DNA of 64,000 bases from Curvibacter sp. (GCA_004293725.1 REAW01000009.1:1-64000), one strand, 5' to 3'. Shown: positions 27,466 to 36,507, counted from the first letter of the stretch. Notes: generated by a model not told the origin, from the sequence alone. Numbers and translations are program-made.

Positions 27466-28995
27466 TCAGCGCGTGTAAATGGCTTTTACTGCATCCAGGT
27501 GTTGGTCAAGCAGCTTCACCATGGTTGGATCAAAATGCTTTCCCGAGCCTGCTCGAATGTAGTCGAGGGCCGCTTGCAGAGTCCATTCTGGCTTGTAGTG
27601 GCTTGCGCAAACCAGAGCATCGAGAACATCGGCGACCGCTGCAATGCGCCCGTGCAGGCTGATGGAATCACCGGCTAAGCCGTTGGGGTAGCCAGTGCCG
27701 TCCCAGCGCTCATGGTGTTCCAGAGCCAACTGAGCGCCGAGTGTGTGAACTCGGGAACGGGAGTGCGACAAAAGTTTGTGGCCTTCTTGCGAATGGGTCT
27801 GCATAGTGGCCCATTCCTCGGGTGTCAAGGCGCCCGGTTTGGTCAGAATGTGGTCGGGTATGGATGCCTTGCCCACGTCATGCAGAGTTGCAGCAACCCG
27901 CATCAGCTCAATCTCCTGTTCGGTGCCGCCAGTAGCTGCGGTTAGCAATGCTGCAATGTCACCGACTCTCTGCAAATGATTGCCTGATTCGCTACCGCGT
28001 TTTTCTATGGCACCTCCCAAAATGCAGATAGTGGCGCGCTGGGCCGTTTCAGTGTCTTCACGCAGCAGCAGTCCGTCGTAGGTGATGGCGACATTGCGGC
28101 AAAACAGCTCCAGCAGTTCGTGGGCTTGCCCGCTCATTGCTTCTGCAAATTCCATATAGATCAGGCTTTCGCTACCGGCCTTGGTCTTGAAATAGCCCGC
28201 GTAATACCGCTCATCGTGGTGACTGACCTTGTCTGACAAAGCCCGGGAAATGGCAGTCTTCACCTGCTCTGGCAGGTTATTCAATTCCTCATTGACCATG
28301 AGCTGAGAGTAGGCATCGGTGGCGGCTAGCACCTTGAGCTCCCCATGCGTGGCATTGGCCGTATAAGCGGAGACGCGGCTGGCACACAGGCCCTCGCCAT
28401 GAAGGTCCAGCAAATAGTTGACTTGCTCTAGCACCGCAGAGGCAAAGGCGCGCAGATTGCCGGAATCACACACCTGGCTGATAGCTTCAATGGAGCGTCG
28501 CAACCCTTGACTGGCATGCTCGATACGCATCAAGTCGCGGTAGGCGCGCAACCCGGCGTAAAAAACGGTGATCAGTTTACGCCGCGTGAGGTCTGTTTTT
28601 TCCTTGTAATCATTAATGTCGTAATCCCGGATGACCTGCTCTTCAGGCGCTTGTCCTGGTTGGCCAGTGCGGAGAATGATGCGTACATTGAGGTTGCCCA
28701 GTTCTTCGCGAATGTGCCGAGCCAAGTCCAGTCCGGCATGTTCGGATTCCATCACCACATCCAGCAGGATCAGGGCAATGTCGGTTCGGTCTGCAAGCAG
28801 CGCACGCGCTTCGGCTGCGCTGTAACAGTGGCTGAAGTGCAGGCCACGCCCGTCCAATTCAAAGTCTGACAAGACCAGTTTGGTGACTTCGTGCACGGCG
28901 GGCTCATCGTCCACAACCAAAATCTGCCAAGGCGGCAGGGTTTTGCGGCTGGTGGTTTCGGCTTGCTCGTCACTAAACACCAAATCATCGGTCAT
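27466..28995 (-). CDS. Response regulator with DUF3369 and HD-GYP domain
   Basis: The 509-residue protein has a receiver domain (about 23-150, WQILVVDDEPAVHEV, phosphoacceptor Asp in LILLDVVME), a DUF3369 middle domain (about 165-335) and an HD-GYP output domain (about 340-505). The last carries HDVGKASIPDHIL and HHERWDGTGYPNGLAG. HD-GYP proteins break down cyclic di-GMP, and the key HD and GYP residues are present. No histidine kinase is adjacent, so its partner is unknown. It is divergent from the RsuA-like gene with 67 bases between. Confidence 0.9.
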   Translation of the reverse strand: MTDDLVFSDEQAETTSRKTLPPWQILVVDDEPAVHEVTKLVLSDFELDGRGLHFSHCYSAAEARALLADRTDIALILLDVVMESEHAGLDLARHIREELGNLNVRIILRTGQPGQAPEEQVIRDYDINDYKEKTDLTRRKLITVFYAGLRAYRDLMRIEHASQGLRRSIEAISQVCDSGNLRAFASAVLEQVNYLLDLHGEGLCASRVSAYTANATHGELKVLAATDAYSQLMVNEELNNLPEQVKTAISRALSDKVSHHDERYYAGYFKTKAGSESLIYMEFAEAMSGQAHELLELFCRNVAITYDGLLLREDTETAQRATICILGGAIEKRGSESGNHLQRVGDIAALLTAATGGTEQEIELMRVAATLHDVGKASIPDHILTKPGALTPEEWATMQTHSQEGHKLLSHSRSRVHTLGAQLALEHHERWDGTGYPNGLAGDSISLHGRIAAVADVLDALVCASHYKPEWTLQAALDYIRAGSGKHFDPTMVKLLDQHLDAVKAIYTR

Positions 28996-29062
28996 GAGGC
29001 GGGCTTTCGTTGGGCGGGAACATTTTGCAGTTTATCTGATTGTGGCTGCGATACTAGTGCCT

Positions 29063-29812
29063 ATGCAACTACAGGAAATTCTCTATTCGCAAGGCTTTGG
29101 TACGCGCCGGGTCTGTGCAGGTTTGATTCAGCAGGGGCTGGTGCAGGTCTATATGCCAAATAGCACTGAATCACCTGTCTTTATTACGCAAGCAGCTACT
29201 GAATTAGTAGCGGAAGGCTTGCGTTTCAAGGTGCAAGGTGTGGAGTGGCGTTACTTCGAGAAGGCCTATCTGGTGCTGCATAAACCGGCCGGTACCGAGT
29301 GCTCGCAAAAACCGTCGACCTACCCCAGCATTTACACCTTGCTGCCATCGCCTCTGCGCCTGCGGCCGCAAAAAGCGGCGGTGCAGGGCGTACAGGCAGT
29401 GGGTCGGCTGGATCAGGACACCACGGGCATGTTGTTGCTCACGGACGACGGTAAGTTTATTCACCGTATGAGCTCGCCCAAGCACCATGTACCCAAGGTG
29501 TACGAAGTGACCGTTAAACACGCGCTCGACGAGCGTCAGGTTCAAAAGCTGCTGGCCGGTGTGGTGCTGGACGATGATCCTGCCCCTGTGCGGGCAGCTG
29601 CCTGCGAAGCCGTCGGAGAATTCCATCTGCGCCTGACATTGACCGAAGGCAAGTACCACCAAGTCAAACGCATGTTGGCAGCCGTGGGCAATCGCGTAGA
29701 GGGCTTGCACCGCTCCCGCATCGGCGGCGTGGCATTGCCTGCGGACCTTGCCCCCGGTCAATGGCGTTGGCTCAGCGCCGCCGAATTGCAGGCCGTGCAA
29801 GCCAAGGAGTAA
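29063..29812 (+). CDS. rsuA: RsuA-family 16S rRNA pseudouridine synthase
   Basis: This 249-residue protein has an N-terminal S4-like part (MQLQEILYSQGFGTRRVCAG) and the pseudouridine synthase catalytic motif VGRLDQDTTGMLLLTDDG (about 113-130) with the conserved Asp. EGKYHQVKRMLAAVGNRV is typical of RsuA, which modifies U516 of 16S rRNA. The linker between the S4 part and the catalytic domain (TQAATELVAEG, about 43-53) is encoded by a copy of the dispersed repeat and is longer than I would expect. ATG at 29063 has no strong ribosome site. The stop is 4 bases before the next gene. RluE-type (23S) activity cannot be excluded. Confidence 0.88.
   Translation: MQLQEILYSQGFGTRRVCAGLIQQGLVQVYMPNSTESPVFITQAATELVAEGLRFKVQGVEWRYFEKAYLVLHKPAGTECSQKPSTYPSIYTLLPSPLRLRPQKAAVQGVQAVGRLDQDTTGMLLLTDDGKFIHRMSSPKHHVPKVYEVTVKHALDERQVQKLLAGVVLDDDPAPVRAAACEAVGEFHLRLTLTEGKYHQVKRMLAAVGNRVEGLHRSRIGGVALPADLAPGQWRWLSAAELQAVQAKE
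29188..29214. repeat. Copy of dispersed repeat inside the rsuA coding sequence
   Basis: CGCAAGCAGCTACTGAATTA followed by GTAGCGG contains the palindrome GCTACT-GAATT-AGTAGC joined to GCAAGCA, matching the core of the repeat family in reverse orientation. It is read in frame as TQAATELVAE. Confidence 0.55.
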
Positions 29813-29816
29813 CTGG

Positions 29817-30668
29817 ATGAATGCCTTACTTGACGCGTTTTGGCGCTCGGTTGCTTACTGCTTGCACCCCAAGGTGATCGGGCTTTCCCTCTTGCCTTTA
29901 CTCTTGGTGATCGGTCTGATTGCGGGCCTTGGGTACCTGTATATGGACCCCGCGCTTGCCGCCGTGCAGGGTCTTTTGGAGTCATCGGACCTGCTCAACC
30001 AGCTTTGGGCTTGGCTCGAATCCATCGGCGCAGGCAAACTCAAGACTGTGTTGGTGCCACTGATCGTGATTGCTTTGGCTACGCCACTGATTGTGGTGGC
30101 CAGCTTGCTGGTGGTAGCCACTTTGATGACGCCCTTGATCGTGCGCCTGGTGACGCAGCGCAGGTTTCTTGCACTGGAGCGGACGGGTGGAGCGTCCTAT
30201 CTGCAGAGTGTGCTTTGGGGGGTGGGCGCAAGTCTGGTGGCATTGGTGCTCTTGGTCATATCGCTTCCACTTTGGTTTGTGCCGCCATTGGTGTTGGTGC
30301 TGCCGCCGCTTGTTTGGGGCTGGTTGACCTACCGTGTACTGGCTTTTGACGCCTTGGCGGACCATGCCACCAAGGAAGAGCGCCACACCTTGATGCAGCG
30401 CCACCGTTGGTGGTTGCTGGGAATGGGTGTTTTTACTGGTTACCTGGGGGCCGCGCCCAGTTTGGTTTGGTCGATTGGTTTTGTGGCCGTGGCGCTGGCG
30501 CCTGTTTTGGTGCCACTGTCCATTTGGCTCTATACGCTCATCTTCGCCTTCTCCTCACTTTGGTTCACCCATTACTGCCTGGCTGCGTTGCAACAGTTGC
30601 GCCTGGAGCGGGCCGCGGCCCCTGCACCAGAGCCACTGCCTAACGCAGGCCTTCTGGAGCTGACATGA
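29817..30668 (+). CDS. EI24/CysZ-like inner membrane protein
   Basis: This 283-residue protein has about five or six hydrophobic segments, starting with WRSVAYCLHPKVIGLSLLPL. It has the EI24 (PF07264) layout shared with the sulfate permease CysZ, including VLPPLVWGWLTYRVLAFDAL in the middle. A transport function is possible but the substrate is unknown. AAGGAG lies just before ATG at 29817 and overlaps the end of the RsuA-like gene. The gene overlaps the next by 4 bases, so the three genes form one unit. Confidence 0.8.
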   Translation: MNALLDAFWRSVAYCLHPKVIGLSLLPLLLVIGLIAGLGYLYMDPALAAVQGLLESSDLLNQLWAWLESIGAGKLKTVLVPLIVIALATPLIVVASLLVVATLMTPLIVRLVTQRRFLALERTGGASYLQSVLWGVGASLVALVLLVISLPLWFVPPLVLVLPPLVWGWLTYRVLAFDALADHATKEERHTLMQRHRWWLLGMGVFTGYLGAAPSLVWSIGFVAVALAPVLVPLSIWLYTLIFAFSSLWFTHYCLAALQQLRLERAAAPAPEPLPNAGLLELT

Positions 30669-31474
30669 ACTTTGGGCTCATCATCATTGGGGACGAAATT
30701 CTTTCGGGCAAACGAACCGACAAGCATTTGGGCAAGGCTATCGAGCTTCTTTCAGCCCGCGGGCTCTCGGTGGCGTATGCCGACTACGTGGGCGACGACC
30801 CCGCTCGCATTACCCAGACCCTGCAGCGCGCCTTCGCCTCGGGTGACGTTGTGTTTTCATTTGGTGGCATTGGCGCCACCCCCGATGACCACACCCGCCA
30901 ATGTGCTGGCCAGGCGCTAGGACTGCCGCTGGAATTGCATCCGCAGGCGGAGGCCCTGATCCGCGAGCGCATGCAAGACGTGGCCCAAGAACAGGGCATG
31001 CCCTATGAACCCGACCGCGCAGACAATGTGCACCGTCTGAATATGGGCATGTTTCCGCGAGGGGCGGAGATCATCCCCAACCCGTACAACAAAATTCCAG
31101 GCTTCACTTGCATGGGGCTGGGTGGTGGACATATCCACTTTGTTCCAGGTTTTCCGGTGATGGCCTGGCCCATGGTGGAAGGGGTGTTGGATACGCGCTA
31201 CTCCCACCTGTTCGTCCGTGAGGCTTACCTTGAACGCTCTGTGATTGTTTTTGGTGCCATGGAGTCGACACTCACGCCGCTCATGGAGACCCTGGAGCGA
31301 GAGCACGCTATCAAAGTATTTAGTTTGCCCAGTGTGGACCATCCGAAGTGGGGCCGCCATATTGAGCTAGGCGTCAAGGGGCCGCCTGATGCGGTGGAAA
31401 GCGCTTTCCGCGCGCTCATGGCTGATCTGCGCGCAATGGGGATGTCGCTCGGCCCCGAATTGGTGCGAGGCTGA
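30665..31474 (+). CDS. CinA-type molybdopterin-binding domain protein
   Basis: This 269-residue protein has the MoCF/MogA-like domain of competence/damage-inducible protein A: LIIIGDEILSGKRTDKH (5-21), FSFGGIGATPDDHTRQ (about 66-81) and a following region ending near VPGFPVMAWPMVEGV. It lacks the C-terminal nicotinamide-nucleotide amidase domain of full-length CinA, so it is the short form common in betaproteobacteria. The function is uncertain; related domains act in nucleotide salvage or molybdenum cofactor synthesis. It overlaps the EI24 gene by 4 bases. Just past its stop are NtrC-like sites that serve glnA. Confidence 0.82.
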   Translation: MNFGLIIIGDEILSGKRTDKHLGKAIELLSARGLSVAYADYVGDDPARITQTLQRAFASGDVVFSFGGIGATPDDHTRQCAGQALGLPLELHPQAEALIRERMQDVAQEQGMPYEPDRADNVHRLNMGMFPRGAEIIPNPYNKIPGFTCMGLGGGHIHFVPGFPVMAWPMVEGVLDTRYSHLFVREAYLERSVIVFGAMESTLTPLMETLEREHAIKVFSLPSVDHPKWGRHIELGVKGPPDAVESAFRALMADLRAMGMSLGPELVRG

Positions 31475-31477
31475 TCT

Positions 31478-31494
31478 TGCACAAATTTGGTGCA
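31478..31494. promoter_or_regulatory. NtrC-type enhancer site 1 upstream of glnA
   Basis: TGCACAAATTTGGTGCA is a near-perfect match to the NtrC consensus TGCACC-N5-GGTGCA. It begins 4 bases after the stop of the preceding gene and about 140 bases upstream of the sigma-54 promoter, a normal enhancer distance. Confidence 0.85.
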
Positions 31495-31503
31495 ATTTGC
31501 AAA

Positions 31504-31520
31504 TGCACCATTTTGGGTTT
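31504..31520. promoter_or_regulatory. NtrC-type enhancer site 2 (weaker half-site)
   Basis: TGCACCATTTTGGGTTT matches the left half of the NtrC consensus well and the right half partly. Its centre is 26 bases from that of site 1. Paired strong sites are usual at glnA promoters and help NtrC to form higher oligomers. Confidence 0.65.
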
Positions 31521-31634
31521 AAAACTAGTCCCGGCATGCTGTGGCCGCAAGTCTCCTTCCGGTGCGTGTCAGGAACAACGCGCTTTCTCAAGGCAAAATA
31601 AGCTTCTCTGCCTAATTGCTGGGCTTGTGACTTT

Positions 31635-31650
31635 TGGCACAAAAGCTGCA
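31635..31650 (+). promoter_or_regulatory. Sigma-54 promoter of glnA
   Basis: TGGCACAAAAGCTGCA has GG at the -24 and GC at the -12 element with exactly 10 bases between, as sigma-54 requires. The predicted start is near 31661, about 37 bases before the glnA ATG. Together with the NtrC-type sites and ntrBC downstream it indicates nitrogen-regulated transcription. Confidence 0.85.
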
Positions 31651-31697
31651 TTGTTCGCTGGGCAATTCTTTTTACAACCGTGCAACAGGAGTATTTG

Positions 31698-33113
31698 ATG
31701 GCCAAGACCGTCGCAGACGTAATGAAGATGGTGAAGGAAAACGAGGTCAAATTCGTTGACTTCCGTTTTACCGACACCCGTGGTAAGCAGCAGCACACTA
31801 CAGTGCCAGTCTCCCATTTTGATGAAGACAAGTTCACTTCCGGCCACGCGTTCGACGGTTCTTCCATCGCTGGCTGGAAAGGTATTGAAGCTTCGGACAT
31901 GTTGCTCATGCCCGATCCCAATACCGCCAACATTGATCCGTTCTTCGAAGAAACCACCATCATCATGAACTGTGATGTGGTCGAGCCTTCCGACGGCAAG
32001 TCCTACGACCGTGACCCTCGCTCTATTGCCAAGCGCGCTGAAGCCTACCTCAAGGCCTCGGGTATTGGCGATGCGGCTTACTTCGGTCCAGAGCCAGAAT
32101 TCTTCCTCTTCGATGGCGTGCGTTGGAGCACCGATCCCAACAACACCTTCTACGAAATTGAAGAGTACGAAGCACCCTGGAACACTGGCTCCAAGCTCGA
32201 AGGCGGCAACCGTGGCCACCGTCCCACCACCAAGGGCGGCTACTTTCCCGTTCCTCCTGTTGACAGCACGCAAGACATGCGCGCTGAGATGTCCCTGATC
32301 CTCGAATCCTTGGGCATCCCGGTTGAAGTGTTCCACCACGAAGTGGCAGGCGCTGGCCAGAACGAAATCGGCACACGCTTCTCCACACTGGTTGAGCGCG
32401 CTGACTGGACCATGTTGCAAAAGTACGTGATCCACAACGTGGCCAATGCCTACGGCAAGACAGCCACTTTCATGCCCAAGCCTTACCACGGCGACAACGG
32501 TTCCGGCATGCACGTGCACCAGTCCGTGTGGAAAGACGGCAAGAACTTGTTTGCTGGCGACGGCTATGCTGGTTTGTCTGACTTTGCGCTGTACTACATT
32601 GGCGGCATCATCAAGCACGCACGTGCCCTGAACGCCATCACCAACCCCGGTACCAATAGCTACAAGCGCTTGGTTCCTCACTTTGAAGCACCGGTGAAAT
32701 TGGCGTACTCCGCCAAGAACCGTTCCGCTTCCATCCGTATTCCGTTTGTGGCGAACCCCAAAGGCCGTCGCGTGGAAGCACGTTTCCCCGATCCATTGAT
32801 GAACCCTTACCTCGGCTTCGCAGCCTTGTTGATGGCGGGTCTGGATGGCGTGGAAAACAAGATCCATCCCGGCGAAGCAGCCACCAAGGACCTCTACCAT
32901 CTGCCTCCCGAGGAAGATGCAAAGGTGCCAACCGTGTGCCACAGCTTGGATCAAGCCTTGGAGCATCTGGACAAGGACCGCGCGTTCCTGACCAAGGGTG
33001 GCGTGTTTACTGACTCCATGATCGATGCCTACATCGACCTGAAGATGCAGGAAGTGACCCGTTACCGCATGTCGGTACACCCTGTCGAGTTCGATATGTA
33101 CTTTTCTCTGTAA
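31698..33113 (+). CDS. glnA: Glutamine synthetase type I
   Basis: This 471-residue GSI-beta enzyme has [14 protein letters not shown] (20-33), metal and substrate site segments [10 protein letters not shown] (131-140) and [10 protein letters not shown] (267-276), and the adenylylation site Tyr400 in [10 protein letters not shown]. It joins ammonia to glutamate using ATP in the cytoplasm. The tyrosine motif means activity is probably tuned by GlnE. A good ribosome site (ACAGGAG) precedes ATG at 31698; a shorter in-frame start upstream is not needed. Transcription is predicted from a sigma-54 promoter under NtrC, whose genes lie 0.7-3.4 kb downstream. Confidence 0.98.
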   Translation: MAKTVADVMKMVKENEVKFVDFRFTDTRGKQQHTTVPVSHFDEDKFTSGHAFDGSSIAGWKGIEASDMLLMPDPNTANIDPFFEETTIIMNCDVVEPSDGKSYDRDPRSIAKRAEAYLKASGIGDAAYFGPEPEFFLFDGVRWSTDPNNTFYEIEEYEAPWNTGSKLEGGNRGHRPTTKGGYFPVPPVDSTQDMRAEMSLILESLGIPVEVFHHEVAGAGQNEIGTRFSTLVERADWTMLQKYVIHNVANAYGKTATFMPKPYHGDNGSGMHVHQSVWKDGKNLFAGDGYAGLSDFALYYIGGIIKHARALNAITNPGTNSYKRLVPHFEAPVKLAYSAKNRSASIRIPFVANPKGRRVEARFPDPLMNPYLGFAALLMAGLDGVENKIHPGEAATKDLYHLPPEEDAKVPTVCHSLDQALEHLDKDRAFLTKGGVFTDSMIDAYIDLKMQEVTRYRMSVHPVEFDMYFSL

Positions 33114-33146
33114 CGCGCGCTGCCTTCTTGGCAGACCAGCAGAATG

Positions 33147-33175
33147 AAAGGACGGCGCAAGCCGTCCTTTTTTTT
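33147..33175 (+). terminator. Rho-independent terminator after glnA
   Basis: AAAGGACGGC-GCAA-GCCGTCCTTT is a perfect hairpin with a GCAA tetraloop, followed by TTTTT. It ends the glnA transcript 34 bases past the stop and separates it from the ntrBC genes. Confidence 0.95.
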
Positions 33176-33295
33176 GCAAACAAACAGACACAAATTCCGG
33201 TCCAATCCGCATGGATACTAGGGCCTACTTTGTTCTTGGGCACTTTTTAGCGCATACTGAATCAAGTGCCTATGACCTGTTGGCGCGGACACTGC

Positions 33296-33805
33296 ATGAA
33301 AACCACTTTATTGATTTCCTGGCTGGCCCTGGCTTGCACCTCTTCGGTGTTGGCGCAAGACCGCATTTACCGGTGTGGCAATGAGTACACCAACACCGTT
33401 TCCGAAGCGCAGGCCAAAAACTGCAAGTTGTTGTCGGGCGGCAATGTAACTGTGGTGCAGTCCGCCAGACCTGCGGCCAGTGCCGGGGTCAAGCTGGCTT
33501 CCAGTGGCGGAGGTACTGCGACTCCGCGGATTGACTCCTCTGACCAGCGCGCCAAGGACTCGGATGCCCGCCTTATTCTGGAGTCGGAACTAAAAAAAGC
33601 GGAAGCCCGCCAAGCCGAGCTGGTGAAAGAGTACAACAACGGCGAGCCGGAAAAACTGGGGCCTGAGACCCGCAACCACCAAAAGTATTTGGACCGTGTG
33701 GCTGAACTCAAGGCGGCCCTGGCACGCAACGAGAGTGATATTGCAGGTATTCGCCGCGAACTGGGCCGGGTGCCTGCCTCCAGCGGCCCCATCGCTGTCA
33801 AATAA
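33296..33805 (+). CDS. DUF4124-like exported protein
   Basis: This 169-residue protein has a signal peptide (hydrophobic 4-17, cleavage likely after VLA near 20). A short domain follows with DRIYRCGNEYTNTVSEAQAKNC, a two-cysteine pattern seen in DUF4124 proteins, then a Gly/Ser linker and a charged, probably coiled-coil segment (about 85-155). It is likely periplasmic. No function is known. It lies between glnA and ntrB, in the same direction, but there is no evidence that it takes part in nitrogen control. ATG at 33296 was chosen because it places the signal peptide at the N-terminus. Confidence 0.75.
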   Translation: MKTTLLISWLALACTSSVLAQDRIYRCGNEYTNTVSEAQAKNCKLLSGGNVTVVQSARPAASAGVKLASSGGGTATPRIDSSDQRAKDSDARLILESELKKAEARQAELVKEYNNGEPEKLGPETRNHQKYLDRVAELKAALARNESDIAGIRRELGRVPASSGPIAVK

Positions 33806-33854
33806 GTTTTTCGTTGTACGCCAAGGGCGTGCAATTTCCTCCCTTTTTTGCGCC

Positions 33855-34925
33855 GTGAACCTCCCTGCATCCGAGTCTGAGTACTTTGCCGCTTTCGACC
33901 TGCTGGCTACGTTGGTAGCGGTAGTGCATGTGGACGCACGCGTGTTGTTTTCGAATGCTGCGCTGGAAGACGCATTGGGTACCTCCCGCCGCACGCTGCT
34001 GGGCTCCAGTTTTGCCGATTTGTTTACTGAGCCCGCTTCTTTGCAAAGCGCGCTGGAGGGCGCTTCTGAGAACGCCTTTGCCGCGCTGCGCTATGACGCT
34101 TGGCTCAAGCGCGCTGCGCATGAGCCCATGCCGGTGCATGTGATTGTGACCCGAACCGAGCAGTCAGACGACATCATTATTGAAATGGTGCCCCAGGAGC
34201 AGCAAACCCGCCAGGACCGAGAAGAGCGCCTTGCAGAGCAGGCCCAAACCAATAAGGAACTGATCCGCAACCTGGCCCACGAAATTAAGAACCCGCTGGG
34301 CGGCATCCGTGGTGCGGCGCAATTGTTGGAAATGGAGATGGAGTCGCCCGAGCTCAACGAGTACACCCAGGTCATCATCCACGAAGCAGATCGCCTGCAA
34401 AGCCTGGTGGACCGCTTGCTAGCACCGCACAGGCGGCCGCATTTGGTGGGCGATGTGAACATCCATGAGGTGTGCGAACGTGTGCGCTCGCTGATCCTGG
34501 CCGAATTTCCAAAGGGGCTGCGCGTGGTGAGGGACTACGACACCTCGATTCCCGAGTTCCGTGGCGACCGGGAGCAGCTCATTCAAACCGTGTTAAACAT
34601 TGCCCACAACGCTTGCCAGGCACTTATCGAACGCATTGCGGCTGGCGATGGGTGTGTGACATTCAAGACCCGCGTGACCCGGCAAACCACATTTGGCAAA
34701 CAACGCTACCGGTTGGCATTGGAATTGCATGTGATCGACAACGGACCTGGCGTGCCAGATTCGATCAGAGATCGCATTTTTTATCCGCTGGTGTCGGGCA
34801 GGGAAGGTGGTTCTGGGCTAGGGTTGACATTGGCGCAAACCTTTGTACAGCAACACCATGGTCTGATCGAAGTCGATAGCGTGCCGGGCCGGACGGACTT
34901 CAAGATTTTGATACCGTTACCGTAA
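33855..34925 (+). CDS. ntrB: Nitrogen regulation sensor kinase NtrB (GlnL)
   Basis: This protein of about 356 residues has an N-terminal PAS-like domain (about 10-110). Its histidine kinase core has H-box NLAHEIKNPLGGIRGAAQLL (about 137-156), N-box NIAHNACQALIE, G1 DNGPGVPD and G2 SGLGLTLAQ. It lacks membrane helices, as expected for NtrB, which phosphorylates NtrC when PII senses low nitrogen. The start is uncertain: GTG at 33855 is the first start codon after the preceding gene's stop that gives a normal N-terminus, though the ribosome site is poor. It is followed by ntrC after 28 bases. Confidence 0.93.
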   Translation: MNLPASESEYFAAFDLLATLVAVVHVDARVLFSNAALEDALGTSRRTLLGSSFADLFTEPASLQSALEGASENAFAALRYDAWLKRAAHEPMPVHVIVTRTEQSDDIIIEMVPQEQQTRQDREERLAEQAQTNKELIRNLAHEIKNPLGGIRGAAQLLEMEMESPELNEYTQVIIHEADRLQSLVDRLLAPHRRPHLVGDVNIHEVCERVRSLILAEFPKGLRVVRDYDTSIPEFRGDREQLIQTVLNIAHNACQALIERIAAGDGCVTFKTRVTRQTTFGKQRYRLALELHVIDNGPGVPDSIRDRIFYPLVSGREGGSGLGLTLAQTFVQQHHGLIEVDSVPGRTDFKILIPLP

Positions 34926-34953
34926 TCACAAGACCACAAGGGTGCGCCACGAC

Positions 34954-36501
34954 ATGAAGCCGATTTGGATCGTAGATGATGACCAGTCCATCCGCTTCGT
35001 ACTGGAGAAGGCGCTGCTGCGCGAGCATTTGCCTACGCGCAGCTTTTCCAATCCACGCGATGTACTTACTGCGCTCAGCACAGCGGCTGATGACGAAGGC
35101 CCACAAATTCTGGTGAGCGACATTCGTATGCCCGGTGGCTCGGGGCTGGATTTGCTTGAGAAAGTCAAAGCAAAACATCCGGGGCTGCCCGTCATCATCA
35201 TGACGGCTTTCTCTGATCTGGACAGTGCAGTCAGTGCGTTCCAGGGTGGCGCATTCGAATACCTCCCCAAGCCCTTTGATCTTCCTAAGGCGGTGGAACT
35301 GATTCGTCGCGCGGTGGAAGAAAGCCAGCGCGAAGAGGTCAGCGAAGAACGCATGGCCGAGTCGCCCGAAATGCTGGGCCAGGCGCCCGCCATGCAGGAC
35401 GTGTTTCGCGCGATAGGCCGGCTGAGCCAAAGCAACGTCACGGTGATGATCACGGGTGAATCGGGCTCTGGCAAAGAGCTGGTGGCACGTGCGCTGCACA
35501 AACATTCCCCGCGCACCGATGGCCCCTTTGTAGCTATCAACACTGCCGCCATCCCCAAAGACCTGCTGGAGAGCGAACTCTTCGGCCATGAGCGCGGCGC
35601 CTTTACGGGCGCGCAAACCATGCGCCGGGGCCGCTTCGAGCAGGCGGATGGCGGCACCTTGTTTTTGGACGAAATCGGCGATATGCCCTTCGAGTTGCAA
35701 ACGCGCTTGCTGCGGGTGTTGAGCGACGGGCATTTCTACCGGGTGGGCGGACACAGCGCGGTCAAATCCAACGTGCGGGTGATTGCTGCAACCCACCAAG
35801 ACCTGGAGCAGCGGGTCAAAGACGGCGCGTTCCGCGAAGACTTGTTTCACCGCCTCAACGTGATTCGCTTGCGTCTGCCAGCGCTGCGCGAGCGTAAAGA
35901 AGACGTGTCCATGCTGACACGCCATTTCCTCCAGCAAAGCGCCAAGCAACTTGGTGTGGAACCCAAGCGTATTTCGGATCTGGCCTTGGCCTGGTTGGAA
36001 GGCTTTGGTTTTCCGGGCAATGTTCGCCAGTTGGAAAACATTTGCCACTGGCTCACCGTGATGGCCCCATCGCAGGTGATTGAGCGCAAGGACCTTCCTC
36101 CCGAAGTGAGTTTGGGCCGAACGGAAACCGGAGAGCCCGTGCAAGCCAAACCGGCACTTGCCTCAGCCCCCGAGTTTCAGGCGAGGAGCGTGGTAGCGGA
36201 TGCCCCCTCCCCAATGTCCGCCGCAGTGCATGAGTCCGAAGACTTGTCCCACGTGCTTGCACTGGCAGCCGCAGCACACGGCCCCTTGGAGGGGTGGGAG
36301 GCCGAGCTGGAGACTGAGGCCGTGGCCCTATTGGGCTCCGGTCAGCCAGAGGTGTGGGACACGCTGACACGCCGGTTTGAGTCCCGCCTCATATTGGCGG
36401 CATTGGCCAATACCAAGGGCCGCCGTATCGAGGCCGCGCACAAGCTCGGTATCGGCCGCAATACGATCACTCGCAAAATCCAGGAGCTTGGGCTGGAGTA
36501 G
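34954..36501 (+). CDS. ntrC: Nitrogen regulation response regulator NtrC (GlnG)
   Basis: This 515-residue protein has a receiver domain (1 to about 120, IWIVDDDQS with phosphoacceptor in LVSDIRMPGGS). The AAA+ sigma-54 activation domain (about 143-375) has Walker A GESGSGKE, the GAFTGA loop in ERGAFTGAQT and Walker B GTLFLDEIGDM. It ends in a Fis-type helix-turn-helix (RRIEAAHKLGIGRNTITRKI). The linker between AAA+ and the DNA-binding domain (about 385-470) is unusually long and Ala/Glu-rich, making the protein about 45 residues longer than the E. coli one. It activates glnA and other nitrogen genes. Confidence 0.95.
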   Translation: MKPIWIVDDDQSIRFVLEKALLREHLPTRSFSNPRDVLTALSTAADDEGPQILVSDIRMPGGSGLDLLEKVKAKHPGLPVIIMTAFSDLDSAVSAFQGGAFEYLPKPFDLPKAVELIRRAVEESQREEVSEERMAESPEMLGQAPAMQDVFRAIGRLSQSNVTVMITGESGSGKELVARALHKHSPRTDGPFVAINTAAIPKDLLESELFGHERGAFTGAQTMRRGRFEQADGGTLFLDEIGDMPFELQTRLLRVLSDGHFYRVGGHSAVKSNVRVIAATHQDLEQRVKDGAFREDLFHRLNVIRLRLPALRERKEDVSMLTRHFLQQSAKQLGVEPKRISDLALAWLEGFGFPGNVRQLENICHWLTVMAPSQVIERKDLPPEVSLGRTETGEPVQAKPALASAPEFQARSVVADAPSPMSAAVHESEDLSHVLALAAAAHGPLEGWEAELETEAVALLGSGQPEVWDTLTRRFESRLILAALANTKGRRIEAAHKLGIGRNTITRKIQELGLE

Positions 36502-36507
36502 ATCGGA

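Noticed and set aside
31569..33212. Open frame of 547 codons antisense to glnA
   Set aside because: It is the mirror of a strongly conserved coding gene in GC-rich DNA, has no ribosome site, no family resemblance and covers the glnA promoter; the codon bias of glnA explains it.
34900..36144. Open frame of 414 codons antisense to ntrC
   Set aside because: Shadow of ntrC; composition rich in His, Gln and Arg is typical for antisense frames here.
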